Virus record (IMG/VR): IMGVR_UViG_3300007076_000001 | Location: 1 to 64,000 of that record | Length of the DNA: 64,000 nt | Direction: 5' to 3' (one strand) | Source of the DNA: a virus | Shown here: piece after piece, positions 1-7,296 of the stretch | Position numbering within the stretch: the stretch's first letter is position 1 | Layout of the letters: every line of letters begins with the position of its first letter | Translations under genes and position numbers: made by a program | Notes under the pieces: model-generated | Told to the model about the DNA's origin: nothing | Database searches by the model: none | The model's input: only the letters and a program-made list of their open reading frames with translations

Positions 1-436
1 CTCCTGTAGAGGTAAGTTTGATGGAGTAGGCAGGGTTCATCCCCATTTTCTTTCCCCTTATATGCTGCATGTAGAACTCTGCAAGGGAGGTTATCCCCTC
101 AAAGAAATACCCTCCATAGAGATGGACCCCCTTTTCTTTATGGTTAGGGGGGATGATCTTCTCACTCTTCCTCACTCCATCCACTATATCCAAAGGCCAA
201 TACCCTTGGACTATCTTATGCATGATAAACATGGGGTTTTGCTCTTGGAGGAGGGAGTAGGGCTCTATAAGTCCTGCCTTGATGTAGGGAAGGATAGGCT
301 TCCACCCCCCTCCATCTGCTGAGACATACCGGATAGGAAGGCCTGTCCTTTCATAGACATATTTAGAGAGGAAGCCTAAGTTAGAGGTCTTGAAGGAACC
401 GGATCGACCATAGAAGCAACCTGTTGTGTTAGCCAT
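1..436 (-). CDS. P-loop NTPase, C-terminus cut by window edge
   Basis: The visible 145 residues begin MANTTGCFYGRSGSFKTSNL. The segment GRSGSFKTS at residues 10-18 is a Walker A loop (G-x4-G-K-[ST] type). HLYGGYFFEGITSL near residue 115 looks like the Walker B strand, with E after a hydrophobic run. This is the pattern of phage AAA/RecA-fold nucleotide-binding proteins, some of which act as Sak-like recombination ATPases; the exact role is not resolved. It overlaps the upstream small gene by 8 bases, so it is in the same minus-strand operon. The gene is open to base 1 and the C-terminal half is missing. Confidence 0.7.
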   Translation of the reverse strand, partial: MANTTGCFYGRSGSFKTSNLGFLSKYVYERTGLPIRYVSADGGGWKPILPYIKAGLIEPYSLLQEQNPMFIMHKIVQGYWPLDIVDGVRKSEKIIPPNHKEKGVHLYGGYFFEGITSLAEFYMQHIRGKKMGMNPAYSIKLTSTG

Positions 437-707
437 TTTCCCCCCTATCTCCCCTAACCTGTCTTATTATTGCTAGGCCTGCCTCTAGCTTCTCCCTCTC
501 CCTATCCAACTCCTCCTCTGACATCTCCTCAAAGGGGGGAGGAGCTAGGATCTCAGGGAACTCCCCAAGGGTAGTGGCAGTTATCTTGATCCTTCTCCCT
601 TCCAGCCCCCACTCCTTACTCCCATGGATAGCCTTGGAGATATTCTCCTCCACTACCTCCCTCGGCCCCTCATAGGAGATTATCCTAAGCACTCTTATTT
701 TATCCAT
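429..707 (-). CDS. Conserved hypothetical small phage protein (92 aa)
   Basis: The product begins MDKIRVLRIISYEGPREVV and contains KITATTLGEFPEIL. The YEGPRE...I..SI.G pattern resembles short phage proteins of unknown function that sit in replication clusters. I chose the ATG at 707 because GGAGG lies 9 bases upstream; the ATG at 713 is too close to it. The charged C-terminal helix (about residues 60-92) overlaps the start of the downstream NTPase, which suggests translational coupling. No catalytic motif is visible. Confidence 0.65.
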   Translation of the reverse strand: MDKIRVLRIISYEGPREVVEENISKAIHGSKEWGLEGRRIKITATTLGEFPEILAPPPFEEMSEEELDREREKLEAGLAIIRQVRGDRGENG

Positions 708-900
708 CGCCATTCACCTCCCTCTCTGGTTCTACCATATCCTTATTCCCCCACTTCCCTCTCCCGCTTCTCTTATAGATACTAATGGTAAGAATCTCCA
801 CCTCCTCCCCATGTACTATATGGAGCATGGTGGAGGTGTTGAGGATAGAGTCGTCGGGGAGGTTGGCTATCTTCTCTATTAGGTCCTTTTTAGTTACCAT
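700..900 (-). CDS. Hypothetical protein (66 aa)
   Basis: A short soluble protein starting MVTKKDLIEKIANLPDDS. The N-terminus looks like a small helical module (KKDLIEKIANLPDD), followed by a basic tail. GGAGAAGG precedes the ATG, and the end overlaps the next gene by 8 bases. I recognise no family. Confidence 0.6.
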   Translation of the reverse strand: MVTKKDLIEKIANLPDDSILNTSTMLHIVHGEEVEILTISIYKRSGRGKWGNKDMVEPEREVNGDG

Positions 901-1234
901 CCTTCTCCTCCATAGCTAATCTCTCTGCATCTATATCCCTCTGCCTAGCTTTCTCTAGGTCGGTGAAGTGGTTAGTACATCCCTCCTCCATGCACATCTC
1001 TTCCCAATGAGGTTGGGATTGGAAGCCTTCCCCCTTTATTCGGATAGAGGTAAAGGCCTGGATGTACTCCCTCACCCCTCCCTCATACTTAACACTATAG
1101 GAACCTTCCTCTGCATCCCAAACCTCCACCACCTTCCTAAAGGTCTTCTTCCTCCCTGTAGCTATCTCCTTTCCCACAAAGCTGTTGAGGAGCTTCTCTA
1201 TCTCTTCCCCTATGGTTGTCTTAGTCTCTGGCAT
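890..1234 (-). CDS. Hypothetical protein (114 aa)
   Basis: Begins MPETKTTIGEEIEKLLNSF, with AAGGAGG 9-10 bases before the ATG. Residues 17-70 (VGKEIATGRKKTFRKVVEVWD...YSVKYEGG) read as a small beta-barrel-like domain. A cysteine pair follows (MCMEEGCTNHF) and then a charged helix. It overlaps the next gene by 11 bases. Function unknown; it could be a small nucleic-acid-binding protein, but nothing proves it. Confidence 0.6.
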   Translation of the reverse strand: MPETKTTIGEEIEKLLNSFVGKEIATGRKKTFRKVVEVWDAEEGSYSVKYEGGVREYIQAFTSIRIKGEGFQSQPHWEEMCMEEGCTNHFTDLEKARQRDIDAERLAMEEKDGN

Positions 1235-1263
1235 TTCTGGAATCCTCCTTCTTTTGGAATAAC

Positions 1264-1357
1264 TTTAGCTCTAGAATCAACAGGGGGTGAGTGAGTCCCC
1301 TTTTCAACCCTTCTTCCAGTAGCGGCGGCTAAGAGTCTAGTTGATTCTAGAGTTAAA
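1264..1357. repeat. 18-bp inverted repeat around a 58-base loop
   Basis: TTTAGCTCTAGAATCAAC (1264-1281) and GTTGATTCTAGAGTTAAA (1340-1357) pair at 17 of 18 positions. The structure fills the gap between two minus-strand genes and begins 2 bases after the stop codon of the upstream one. The loop holds a GGGG...CCCC pair. There is no U-tract on the minus strand, so it is more likely an RNA-processing or stability hairpin than a terminator. Confidence 0.75.
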
Positions 1358-1358
1358 G

Positions 1359-1595
1359 CTACCCCTCCCCTCTATCCTTTGCAGTCCTATGAAGGGCATC
1401 TGCCATCGCTATTACAACTTCATCCTTAGTCCAACTACTTGTGATTAACCTAAGGAACTCCATCATAAGTTTGTTATATAACTCCCTTGGAATCATAACT
1501 ACATTCTCTCCTCTCTTAAGGGGATAGGGATTGGTTAGAGAATTCCTAAGGTCTATAAGTTCATCCATTGTTAGGTACTTTAGGGGGATGGTCAT
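1359..1595 (-). CDS. Hypothetical protein (78 aa)
   Basis: Starts MTIPLKYLTMDELIDLRNSL behind a clear GGAGG site. The ATG overlaps the upstream stop codon (ATGA). The predicted content is helical, with a YNKLMMEFLRLITSSWTKDEVVIAMADALHR segment. The family is not recognised. Confidence 0.6.
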   Translation of the reverse strand: MTIPLKYLTMDELIDLRNSLTNPYPLKRGENVVMIPRELYNKLMMEFLRLITSSWTKDEVVIAMADALHRTAKDRGEG

Positions 1596-1777
1596 TTCCC
1601 TTCCTCCTTTATCTCATAGGTTAAAATTGTCTGCATGGGGTAATAGTCATGTCCATTCAAATGGACAAATATCTTTCCTTTGTAGATTATGTAGAGAGGA
1701 GAGAATGGATAGTTCCAATCTATGTCAAACTCCTCTATCTCTGACACTTTCTCTCCCTTATGTAGAGTGATTATCAT
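1592..1777 (-). CDS. Hypothetical protein (61 aa)
   Basis: A small protein rich in aromatic residues (DIDWNYPFSPLYIIYKGKIF), probably all-beta. GGAGGTGAA precedes the ATG, and the ATG overlaps the upstream stop. It lies inside a chain of stop-start overlaps from 2197 down to 1359. Function unknown. Confidence 0.6.
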   Translation of the reverse strand: MIITLHKGEKVSEIEEFDIDWNYPFSPLYIIYKGKIFVHLNGHDYYPMQTILTYEIKEEGK

Positions 1778-2007
1778 TTCACCTCCGGCAAATCCAACTC
1801 AGTTATAAGATTCATATACTCCTCTAACCCATCCACTGAAGAATCCACCTTGTTAACCAAAAAGGTTAGATCCTTCTCTTTTAACTCCTGGTAGCAGTCA
1901 AGGCAAAAGGGTTTTTCCCTCTGCTTATTCTGCTTACAAGGGCAAACCCCTCCCTCTAGAAGGGCTTGCAACTTTCCATAGGTTGAATTAGAGTGATATG
2001 TCGGCAT
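1774..2007 (-). CDS. Small zinc-ribbon-like protein (77 aa)
   Basis: Four cysteines arranged C-P-C...C-L-D-C (VCPCKQNKQ...PFCLDCYQEL, residues about 22-39) suggest one bound zinc, followed by a helical tail. The start overlaps the end of the upstream zinc-finger gene by 20 bases and its ribosome site is weak, so translation is probably coupled. Family unknown. Confidence 0.6.
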   Translation of the reverse strand: MPTYHSNSTYGKLQALLEGGVCPCKQNKQREKPFCLDCYQELKEKDLTFLVNKVDSSVDGLEEYMNLITELDLPEVK

Positions 2008-2197
2008 AAGCTTTGCACACTCCTTCCACTAATTTCCTCTCCCTTTCTATACTTCTCTTTGTGTTAGGGAGGATTATAGGGGCTTTAACATCCGAATGAT
2101 GAGCATGTAATCTACCTGTGGTACTCCTATAGTATCTTAGATGTCCTCCACAAACTCTACATATTAAAGCTTCTTCTCTAAGCTTATTTATCTTCAT
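1988..2197 (-). CDS. Small zinc-finger protein, HNH-like cysteine pair (69 aa)
   Basis: Contains ICRVCGGHLRYYRSTTGR followed by LHAHHSDV, a CxxC plus HxHH arrangement that could bind zinc. It recalls a minimal HNH/zinc-finger core, but the asparagine/histidine catalytic pair of an HNH nuclease cannot be confirmed. I use the ATG at 2197 because AAAGGA lies just upstream; a TTG at 2212 is the alternative start. It is the neighbour of another small cysteine protein. Confidence 0.55.
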   Translation of the reverse strand: MKINKLREEALICRVCGGHLRYYRSTTGRLHAHHSDVKAPIILPNTKRSIERERKLVEGVCKAYADISL

Positions 2198-2231
2198 CTC
2201 TTTTCCTTTCAAGGAGGTAAAGGAGAAGGTA

Positions 2232-2253
2232 AGGGGAGGAAAGATCCTCCCCT
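2232..2253. other. Intergenic hairpin, 9-bp stem
   Basis: AGGGGAGGA and TCCTCCCCT form a perfect stem around the loop AAGA, between the genes ending at 2260 and starting at 2197. No U-tract follows on the minus strand. It is probably an RNA-stability or processing element. It also sequesters an AGGAGG-like stretch. Confidence 0.5.
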
Positions 2254-2259
2254 ATCTAC

Positions 2260-3015
2260 CTACCCTTCCGCTACCTCCTCTATAACATACTTCCCATCAT
2301 AACTACCCTCTCTATCTAACCTCCACTCCTTCTTCATCTTCACCACTGGCCTCACCCACTCAGTTACCTTCGTCCCATTCCAAAAGGCTTTATAGGAACG
2401 GGAAGCCTTTGTGTCGAGGATCTCTGCTATACTCTCCCAGGTAGCATCCCCATTAGAGGCAGGAAGGTTATAAGCCTCCCCTCTCCCTATCCTCTTCTTA
2501 GGGGCTTCCTTTATCTCCCCACATTCCACCTTCCAAACCTCCCCTCCCCCAAAGGAGAAAGCCTCCTCAGGGGTTTGGAAGATAAGGATGCCATACCCTT
2601 TTGCCCAAAGATGCTTCTCTGCGTAGGTCCTCCTTCCCTTGGGGTAGAAAAGGGCAAGGGGTGGGGGGATGGAGCGGGAGTGGAGTTGATACTCATTTGC
2701 TTCTGAGTTGTAGACACTAGAGAAGATTCGATAGGCGTAGGTTGGAGGAGGGGGAGGGGCTTCCTCTACCTTCTCTACCTTCTCTACCTTCTTGGTCTTC
2801 TTAGGAGTAGGGAGTAATCCTTCTGCCTTAGCTGCTCTAGCTGCTGCTTTGGCTGCCCTAAGGGCCTTCCTCTCAGCCTTCTCCTTCTCAGCCTTAACCT
2901 TAGCTGCCTTCTCCCTAGCTCTCTTATTCTTCTCATCCTTTTGAGCCCTCGTTAAAGGGGCTCTCTTCTTCCTCTTTCCTTCCTCTTTCTCTTCCTTTTG
3001 ATCTTCTTCACTCAT
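2260..3015 (-). CDS. Lys/Ala-rich N-tail protein with conserved C-domain (251 aa)
   Basis: Residues 1-80 are highly charged (RAREKAAKVKAEKEKAERKA), a predicted long helix or disordered basic tail with a KVEKVEKVE triple repeat. Residues about 92-250 look globular: YAYRIFSS, then KGYGILIFQTPEEAFSFGGGEVWKVECG, then TWESIAEIL. No enzyme motif is visible. AAGGAG precedes the ATG. The architecture could suit a nucleic-acid-binding or scaffold-like early protein; this is inference only. Confidence 0.65.
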   Translation of the reverse strand: MSEEDQKEEKEEGKRKKRAPLTRAQKDEKNKRAREKAAKVKAEKEKAERKALRAAKAAARAAKAEGLLPTPKKTKKVEKVEKVEEAPPPPPTYAYRIFSSVYNSEANEYQLHSRSIPPPLALFYPKGRRTYAEKHLWAKGYGILIFQTPEEAFSFGGGEVWKVECGEIKEAPKKRIGRGEAYNLPASNGDATWESIAEILDTKASRSYKAFWNGTKVTEWVRPVVKMKKEWRLDREGSYDGKYVIEEVAEG

Positions 3016-3164
3016 TTGGAATCTCCTTTTCTTCTAAAGTTCAACCTTCCTTCTTGGCCTAATCTGTCATCAAAGCACCTAACAGCCAATAGATTATTTG
3101 CATTAGCCTATCCTCCTTTCCTTCTAAAGTGTTGGGACTTCCCAAATCTGCCCTTCCCTATCCT

Positions 3165-4520
3165 TCATAGCCCCTCCCCTCCCCCATTAAGCTTATCCAA
3201 AAACTCCTGCTCTAACTCATGGTGACTCTTCCTTATCTGATAAAGCTGTCCCCCTACCTTCTCGCCCTCCCAACAATGCCCCGCGTAGTCACAGAAGGCC
3301 CCGAACTTATAGCATTGTTCCCTTCTTTGGGGGAAATAGAAGTTTAGGACTCTTTTATAAGAGGGATTTTTTGCCTCTCTAGGGCCAGGGAGAGTAGGCT
3401 CTAATCCCTTCAAGACCTTCAACTTCTCATATATATCCTCTTCTTGATAAGCATTCTGCTCTATCCAGTTATTAACATCCTCATCATTCCTCATATAGGG
3501 AAAGGGGGTGATTATCATTCTCTCCATCTCCGCCACCTTCCCATCGGCCATCAACCTCTCCACCCACCCCTTTAGGTTATTCTTGAATTCACCTTCCTTC
3601 CATATATCTACCCTCTTCCAGCTTTTGGCACTTAGGGTCCTTTTCTTCCCCTCTTCATCCTCCCAACTCCACTGAGTTGCATACTCTGTGGTGAGTCCAG
3701 TGTCCATCTTCCAAGGGTGAATAAGGGGGGTTTGCTGTTGCTTCCTCTGCAAAGCAGCCCCTCCACCACCTGAGCTAAGGAAAGAGCCATCCCCATAATA
3801 AGCACTCTTCTTCCTTGGCCCTTTAATGAAGAATTCCATCCTTATCCCTCTAACCTCCTCCCCAAAGAGTCTCTCAACCGCAATCATCTCGCTTATGCCC
3901 TGATCGTCATACTTATTCTTATCAACCTTCTCTCCATCTTCATCGAAGGTAGCGGTGTTGTCGTAGGAGGCAGTCTTAAAGCTATCGACATAGAGGGCTT
4001 GATCTACTTTCCCCCTAAACACACAATCTGCCGTACTCATCATTATCCCTTGGGGGGAAAGGGGCCAGTTTATCTCCTTCTCTATGGCCTTCATCTCTGT
4101 CCCTGGAAGGGTAACAACCTCATATTCCTCCTTTAGTCTAGGGTATTGAATAAACCACCAAGTCCATAGGAGGGTTTCTAATAAGGCAAGTTGTTCTTCG
4201 TAGACAAAGAGTTGATCTTCGTTCTCCCCTATGGCTAACTCTTTGGAGAGGGCAGAAGCCTTATAGAGGGAAAGGGCCTCCACCACAGCCTTCTCAGGGT
4301 CCTCCTCTGCCAACATAACTGCCCTGCCATGGTGGGCACAACTCCCAAAGGTGGTATTGATGTTCATCCTAGTAGAAACTACCCCTGTAAGGAGAGCGTG
4401 GTAGTTGAGGAATCTCTCCCTAGGGCAACGATGGTAGGTTATGATGGCAGACCTAGAGGTGACAAACTTCTCCCCTTCTAGGATCTTCTTCCAGTCATCA
4501 AGGGTTAATAGACCTTCCAT
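3165..4520 (-). CDS. PD-(D/E)XK nuclease with Cas4/AddB-type Fe-S cysteines (451 aa)
   Basis: An exonuclease-like protein of the RecB/Cas4 superfamily. SAIITYHRCPRERFLNYH (C32) is the typical N-terminal motif. GKVDQALYVDSFKT (about 170-183) carries the metal-binding aspartates and the catalytic lysine. CYKFGAFCDYAGHC adds C403, C410 and C416. One N-terminal plus three C-terminal cysteines is the known layout of a 4Fe-4S cluster in Cas4 and AddB. HH at 63-64 lies where the family's early histidine sits. It likely processes DNA ends in replication or recombination. It has its own strong promoter (4615-4644). Confidence 0.8.
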   Translation of the reverse strand: MEGLLTLDDWKKILEGEKFVTSRSAIITYHRCPRERFLNYHALLTGVVSTRMNINTTFGSCAHHGRAVMLAEEDPEKAVVEALSLYKASALSKELAIGENEDQLFVYEEQLALLETLLWTWWFIQYPRLKEEYEVVTLPGTEMKAIEKEINWPLSPQGIMMSTADCVFRGKVDQALYVDSFKTASYDNTATFDEDGEKVDKNKYDDQGISEMIAVERLFGEEVRGIRMEFFIKGPRKKSAYYGDGSFLSSGGGGAALQRKQQQTPLIHPWKMDTGLTTEYATQWSWEDEEGKKRTLSAKSWKRVDIWKEGEFKNNLKGWVERLMADGKVAEMERMIITPFPYMRNDEDVNNWIEQNAYQEEDIYEKLKVLKGLEPTLPGPREAKNPSYKRVLNFYFPQRREQCYKFGAFCDYAGHCWEGEKVGGQLYQIRKSHHELEQEFLDKLNGGGEGL

Positions 4521-4601
4521 AAGACGAACCTTCGGCCTTTCTCCACTCTCTTTAACCTTCCAATCTACCTTAAAGTGACCTAGAGGGCGGGGGCAGTCCC
4601 C

Positions 4602-4655
4602 GCCGAATGCGTCGATTTTAGCCGAATCGGGCGGGACCTGTCAAGCAAATTCGGC
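4602..4655. repeat. GCCGAAT operator-like repeats around a promoter
   Basis: GCCGAAT occurs at 4602-4608 and 4621-4627, and inverted (ATTCGGC) at 4649-4655. The copies at 4621 and 4649 flank the -35 box symmetrically and the one at 4602 is downstream of the -10. The arrangement fits a dimeric repressor or activator site. Confidence 0.5.
4615..4644 (-). promoter_or_regulatory. Sigma70-like promoter for the nuclease gene
   Basis: On the minus strand TTGACA (4644-4639), 18 bases, then TAAAAT (4620-4615). The 16-mer GAATTTGCTTGACAGG around the -35 is identical at the promoter at 18552-18581. Transcription would begin near 4608 and enter the nuclease gene at 4520. Confidence 0.75.
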
Positions 4656-4692
4656 AAGCGGGGGTGGATTTTTGCTAGGGTAAGAGCCATTG

Positions 4693-5172
4693 TTACCTTA
4701 GGTTACTCCCTTCCCAACCAAAGACTAGCTTATAATCCTTCGGCATGATATAGAAGATACTACTAACCTCATAAACCCCTCTCTCCTGCATCTCCTCCAA
4801 GTCCCTCTCATACCTCTCCTTCTCCTCAGGTAGGGTATAAGAGAAGGCACTCTTCCTTATCTCTCTAGCTTCCTTATCATAGCAGTGGCAGCAACTAAAC
4901 TCCTCATGCCTTGAATCAATGACAAGGTAGTCCCAATCAGGGCAGGAATGTCTAAACCAAATGGGGGAAAGGGAGGCAATGGAGTGCCAAAGGGCCTCCC
5001 TATACTGCTCCCTAGCTACATTATAGGAGAATAGATTGTCTGCTCTCTCCATGCTTTCCTTATTTCTCTCAGCTACCTTCCCCCATACCCAACTAAACCA
5101 CCTCCCCTTTTCATTTTCCCACATAAGACTCCTTTCATATATAACGGCCTTCATCTCATCTATCTCATTCAT
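4693..5172 (-). CDS. Hypothetical protein (159 aa)
   Basis: Starts MNEIDEMKAVIYERSLMW at an ATG that overlaps the upstream stop (ATGA), which argues against the GTG at 5190. It is rich in Trp, Glu and Arg, with a possible metal site FSCCHCYDKEA near residue 98-106. A long charged helix follows (PEEKERYERDLEEMQERG). No family recognised. Confidence 0.6.
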   Translation of the reverse strand: MNEIDEMKAVIYERSLMWENEKGRWFSWVWGKVAERNKESMERADNLFSYNVAREQYREALWHSIASLSPIWFRHSCPDWDYLVIDSRHEEFSCCHCYDKEAREIRKSAFSYTLPEEKERYERDLEEMQERGVYEVSSIFYIMPKDYKLVFGWEGSNLR

Positions 5173-5423
5173 CTCCCATACCCCCCACACCCCTCATGTT
5201 CCAAATACCACTCCTGCATCTTCATACAATGCATGATCCAAAGCAATACCCTCCTACTCCTCCATTGCTTGTCCTCACTCGCACTCCTGAGTATAGAAGA
5301 AGCTTCTGACATAGAGGGGTAGCTTCTAAACTCTATATAGGTGGCTCCACAGATACAACTCTCCCAATCCACCCACCTCCCTGGAGATTTTGGTTCTCTT
5401 ATGGTTGGATTCCTATAAGCCAT
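5169..5423 (-). CDS. Hypothetical protein (84 aa)
   Basis: Begins MAYRNPTIREPKSPGRWVDW and contains SCICGAT and a C-terminal HEGCGGYGR, so several cysteines and a histidine could bind metal. AAGG lies upstream of the ATG. The end is coupled to the downstream gene by an ATGA overlap. Confidence 0.6.
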   Translation of the reverse strand: MAYRNPTIREPKSPGRWVDWESCICGATYIEFRSYPSMSEASSILRSASEDKQWRSRRVLLWIMHCMKMQEWYLEHEGCGGYGR

Positions 5424-5427
5424 CGGC

Positions 5428-5736
5428 CTAACCTTCTCCCCAATCCTCTATCTCCCTCTCCATCTCCTCCTCCTTAGTCCTTAGAATAATCTCCACCGCC
5501 TCCGTCCTAGCCCAATCATTAACCTTCTCCCTCCCCTTCATAATAGCCCTATATAGCCGCCACTGAAGGGGGGTGAAGGTGGTGAAGGCTTCCCCACTTT
5601 GCACCCTATTGTAGAGATAAAAGGTATCCCTATCGGCCTTCTCCTCTATTTCCTCCCGCACTTCCTCTAAAAGGGTGGGTAAGTCTTCGTCTAGGGCGAT
5701 TAGCTCTGGATTGTCTACGCAATTGTCTTTGTCCAT
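5428..5736 (-). CDS. Hypothetical acidic protein (102 aa)
   Basis: Begins MDKDNCVDNPELIALDEDLP. I chose the ATG at 5736 because GGGAG lies just upstream and longer starts would run back into the ATPase gene. Mostly helical and charged (TLLEEVREEIEEKADRD). It sits directly downstream of the replication ATPase and may be an accessory to it; this is inference from position only. Confidence 0.55.
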   Translation of the reverse strand: MDKDNCVDNPELIALDEDLPTLLEEVREEIEEKADRDTFYLYNRVQSGEAFTTFTPLQWRLYRAIMKGREKVNDWARTEAVEIILRTKEEEMEREIEDWGEG

Positions 5737-5755
5737 CTCTCCCCTTTCCCCCTTC

Positions 5756-7018
5756 CTACTTCTTAGGAGGTCCCCCTTTCTTAAAATCCAACACCTTGGG
5801 GTAGTCATCCCCTAAGGCATTCGCTCTCTTCTTAGCAAACTCTTCAGTGAACTTATAAGTGACAGTTGACCCATTTATAATCCCTTGAAGAACCCCTAAG
5901 GCTACCAACTCCTCACAAACATATTCAATGGAGGAAAATTGCAACCCTGTCCCCTTAACCAACTCCGCTTGAGTAGCCCCTAAACCCACACTATCAAACA
6001 CCTTTAACCTATTAAGGGGGATGGAGTCAAACCCCACCCTCCTCCCCAACTTCACATCCCTCTCATTACACTCCCCCCTTCTAAAGATTCTCGCATGTCC
6101 CATAGTTATCTGCATCATAGCCTGCATGATCCTAGTGGGGGCTTCTGGCTCAGGGACATCTATAATCTTCCCGTTAGCCCTAATAACAGGCCCTCTTAGA
6201 ACAGCTACGAGTTCAGCAAGATGGGTGAATAGGGATTTGTCTGGAGGGGATACTTTTGTAGGAAGAGTTTCTACCCCAATAAGATTCTTGATAAGGATTG
6301 TTAGCTTGTTAATAATAACTGAATGGTCTACTTGGTCTGCTGCTTTGTCTGCTGTAGCTACCCCATCCTCCCTAGGCCACCGGACTTGCACAAATCTCTC
6401 CCCTAGGTCCCTCTGTATCTCACTAGCCCTTTCTATAGCTGAGGTAACAGCCGCCACCACACTTACCTTCCCACTCCAATCCATTGTCTTAGTCCCCTTC
6501 TTAGGGGCATACTTCCCATCATATATCTCTCTCATAACTGCTATAATCTCTTGTTTAGTCTCATACTTCCTCGCTAAGATAGAAGTAAAGTCCTTGAACA
6601 CCAAAACCCCTTGGGTTCTCCCCCCATTCTTCTTTCCTTTGTCCTTGCCTATCTGGGGGAGTTGGAATAGGAGGGAGGACCCCCCATCTTTAACTGCCCT
6701 ACCACTTATAAAGGAGGTAGGGGTTACATCTGAGACTAACATGGTGGAGGGGAGACAGGCTAAAGCATTGCAGATTATGGAGGTTTTACCGCTTCCTGAG
6801 GTTCCTACAACGAACAACCAAACGGGGTCACTATCGAGAAGGACATGGGCTGAGTAGACTGAAAGAGCTATTGCTAAAGCGTCCATGTCGGGCTTGTAGA
6901 ACCAATAGGTTAGATGGGCTAAAATCTCATTCCAACGGTCATTTTTAGCCTTTTCACCCTCTGTAAGTGGTTGAATCTCTTGGGAGGCTTCCTCCATTTT
7001 TGGGGTGTTTTCTACCAT
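5756..7018 (-). CDS. AAA-type replication ATPase / putative helicase (420 aa)
   Basis: Walker A is clear in FVVGTSGSGKTSIICNAL (residues 69-86). A Walker B-like strand GVLVFKDFTS (137-146) has D rather than the usual DE pair, and a sensor-like KVSVVAAVTSAIER lies near 185-198. The C-terminal part (about 335-400, including LGATQAELVKGTGLQFSSIE and a later beta wing) looks like a winged helix. This is the layout of phage replication ATPases of the primase-helicase or helicase-loader type. I cannot decide between them. The gap upstream carries near-DnaA boxes, which fits an origin role. Confidence 0.7.
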   Translation of the reverse strand: MVENTPKMEEASQEIQPLTEGEKAKNDRWNEILAHLTYWFYKPDMDALAIALSVYSAHVLLDSDPVWLFVVGTSGSGKTSIICNALACLPSTMLVSDVTPTSFISGRAVKDGGSSLLFQLPQIGKDKGKKNGGRTQGVLVFKDFTSILARKYETKQEIIAVMREIYDGKYAPKKGTKTMDWSGKVSVVAAVTSAIERASEIQRDLGERFVQVRWPREDGVATADKAADQVDHSVIINKLTILIKNLIGVETLPTKVSPPDKSLFTHLAELVAVLRGPVIRANGKIIDVPEPEAPTRIMQAMMQITMGHARIFRRGECNERDVKLGRRVGFDSIPLNRLKVFDSVGLGATQAELVKGTGLQFSSIEYVCEELVALGVLQGIINGSTVTYKFTEEFAKKRANALGDDYPKVLDFKKGGPPKK

Positions 7019-7039
7019 CAGTTTCCTACCTTTCCCTCT

Positions 7040-7085
7040 CTAACTGTTGATAATTTCCCTTGCTCTTTCCCTAACTGTTGATAAT
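7040..7085. repeat. Two 15-bp direct repeats, near-DnaA boxes
   Basis: CTAACTGTTGATAAT is repeated exactly at 7040-7054 and 7071-7085, 31 bp apart (about three helical turns). The core TGTTGATAA differs by one base from the reverse DnaA box TGTGGATAA. They lie 22-67 bases upstream of the replication ATPase start. They may be initiator or repressor sites. Confidence 0.65.
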
Positions 7086-7260
7086 CTACTCCACAAAGCT
7101 CCCCCTCCCCCTTGAACACTTCTTATTTTAGTTCATGTGTGTATAGGGGGAAATATATGGAGTAGAAAGTCGATTCTAAAGGACTTATTTATTGCGATGA
7201 GGTAAAGGATTGAGTATAAAGGGGTTATCGAATAGGTTGAGGTAGCAGTTGGAGCACTAA

Positions 7261-7290
7261 TTGACATTGGTGAGTCTCCGGGTGTAGGAT
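7261..7290 (+). promoter_or_regulatory. Plus-strand promoter facing antisense to the left arm
   Basis: TTGACA (7261-7266), 18 bases, TAGGAT (7285-7290). Spacer length and -10 match the promoter at 18552-18581. A short palindrome GTAGG-ATGAG-CCTAC overlaps the -10. No plus-strand gene follows, so the product is probably non-coding RNA. Confidence 0.65.
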
Positions 7291-7296
7291 GAGCCT

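Noticed and set aside
3059-3103. 14-codon hydrophobic micro-ORF (MQIIYWLLGALMTD) on the minus strand behind AAAGGAGG
   Set aside because: The ribosome site is excellent but the peptide is too short to call a gene; it may be a leader peptide in the 149-base gap before the 251-residue gene.
4565-4675. 36-codon minus frame starting ATGGCTCTTACC
   Set aside because: It contains the nuclease promoter, so it would precede its own transcription start; no ribosome site.
6021-6857. 278-codon open frame on the plus strand
   Set aside because: It is antisense to the AAA ATPase, has no ribosome site, and its Ser/Ile/Leu-rich product is what the complement of that gene's codons gives.
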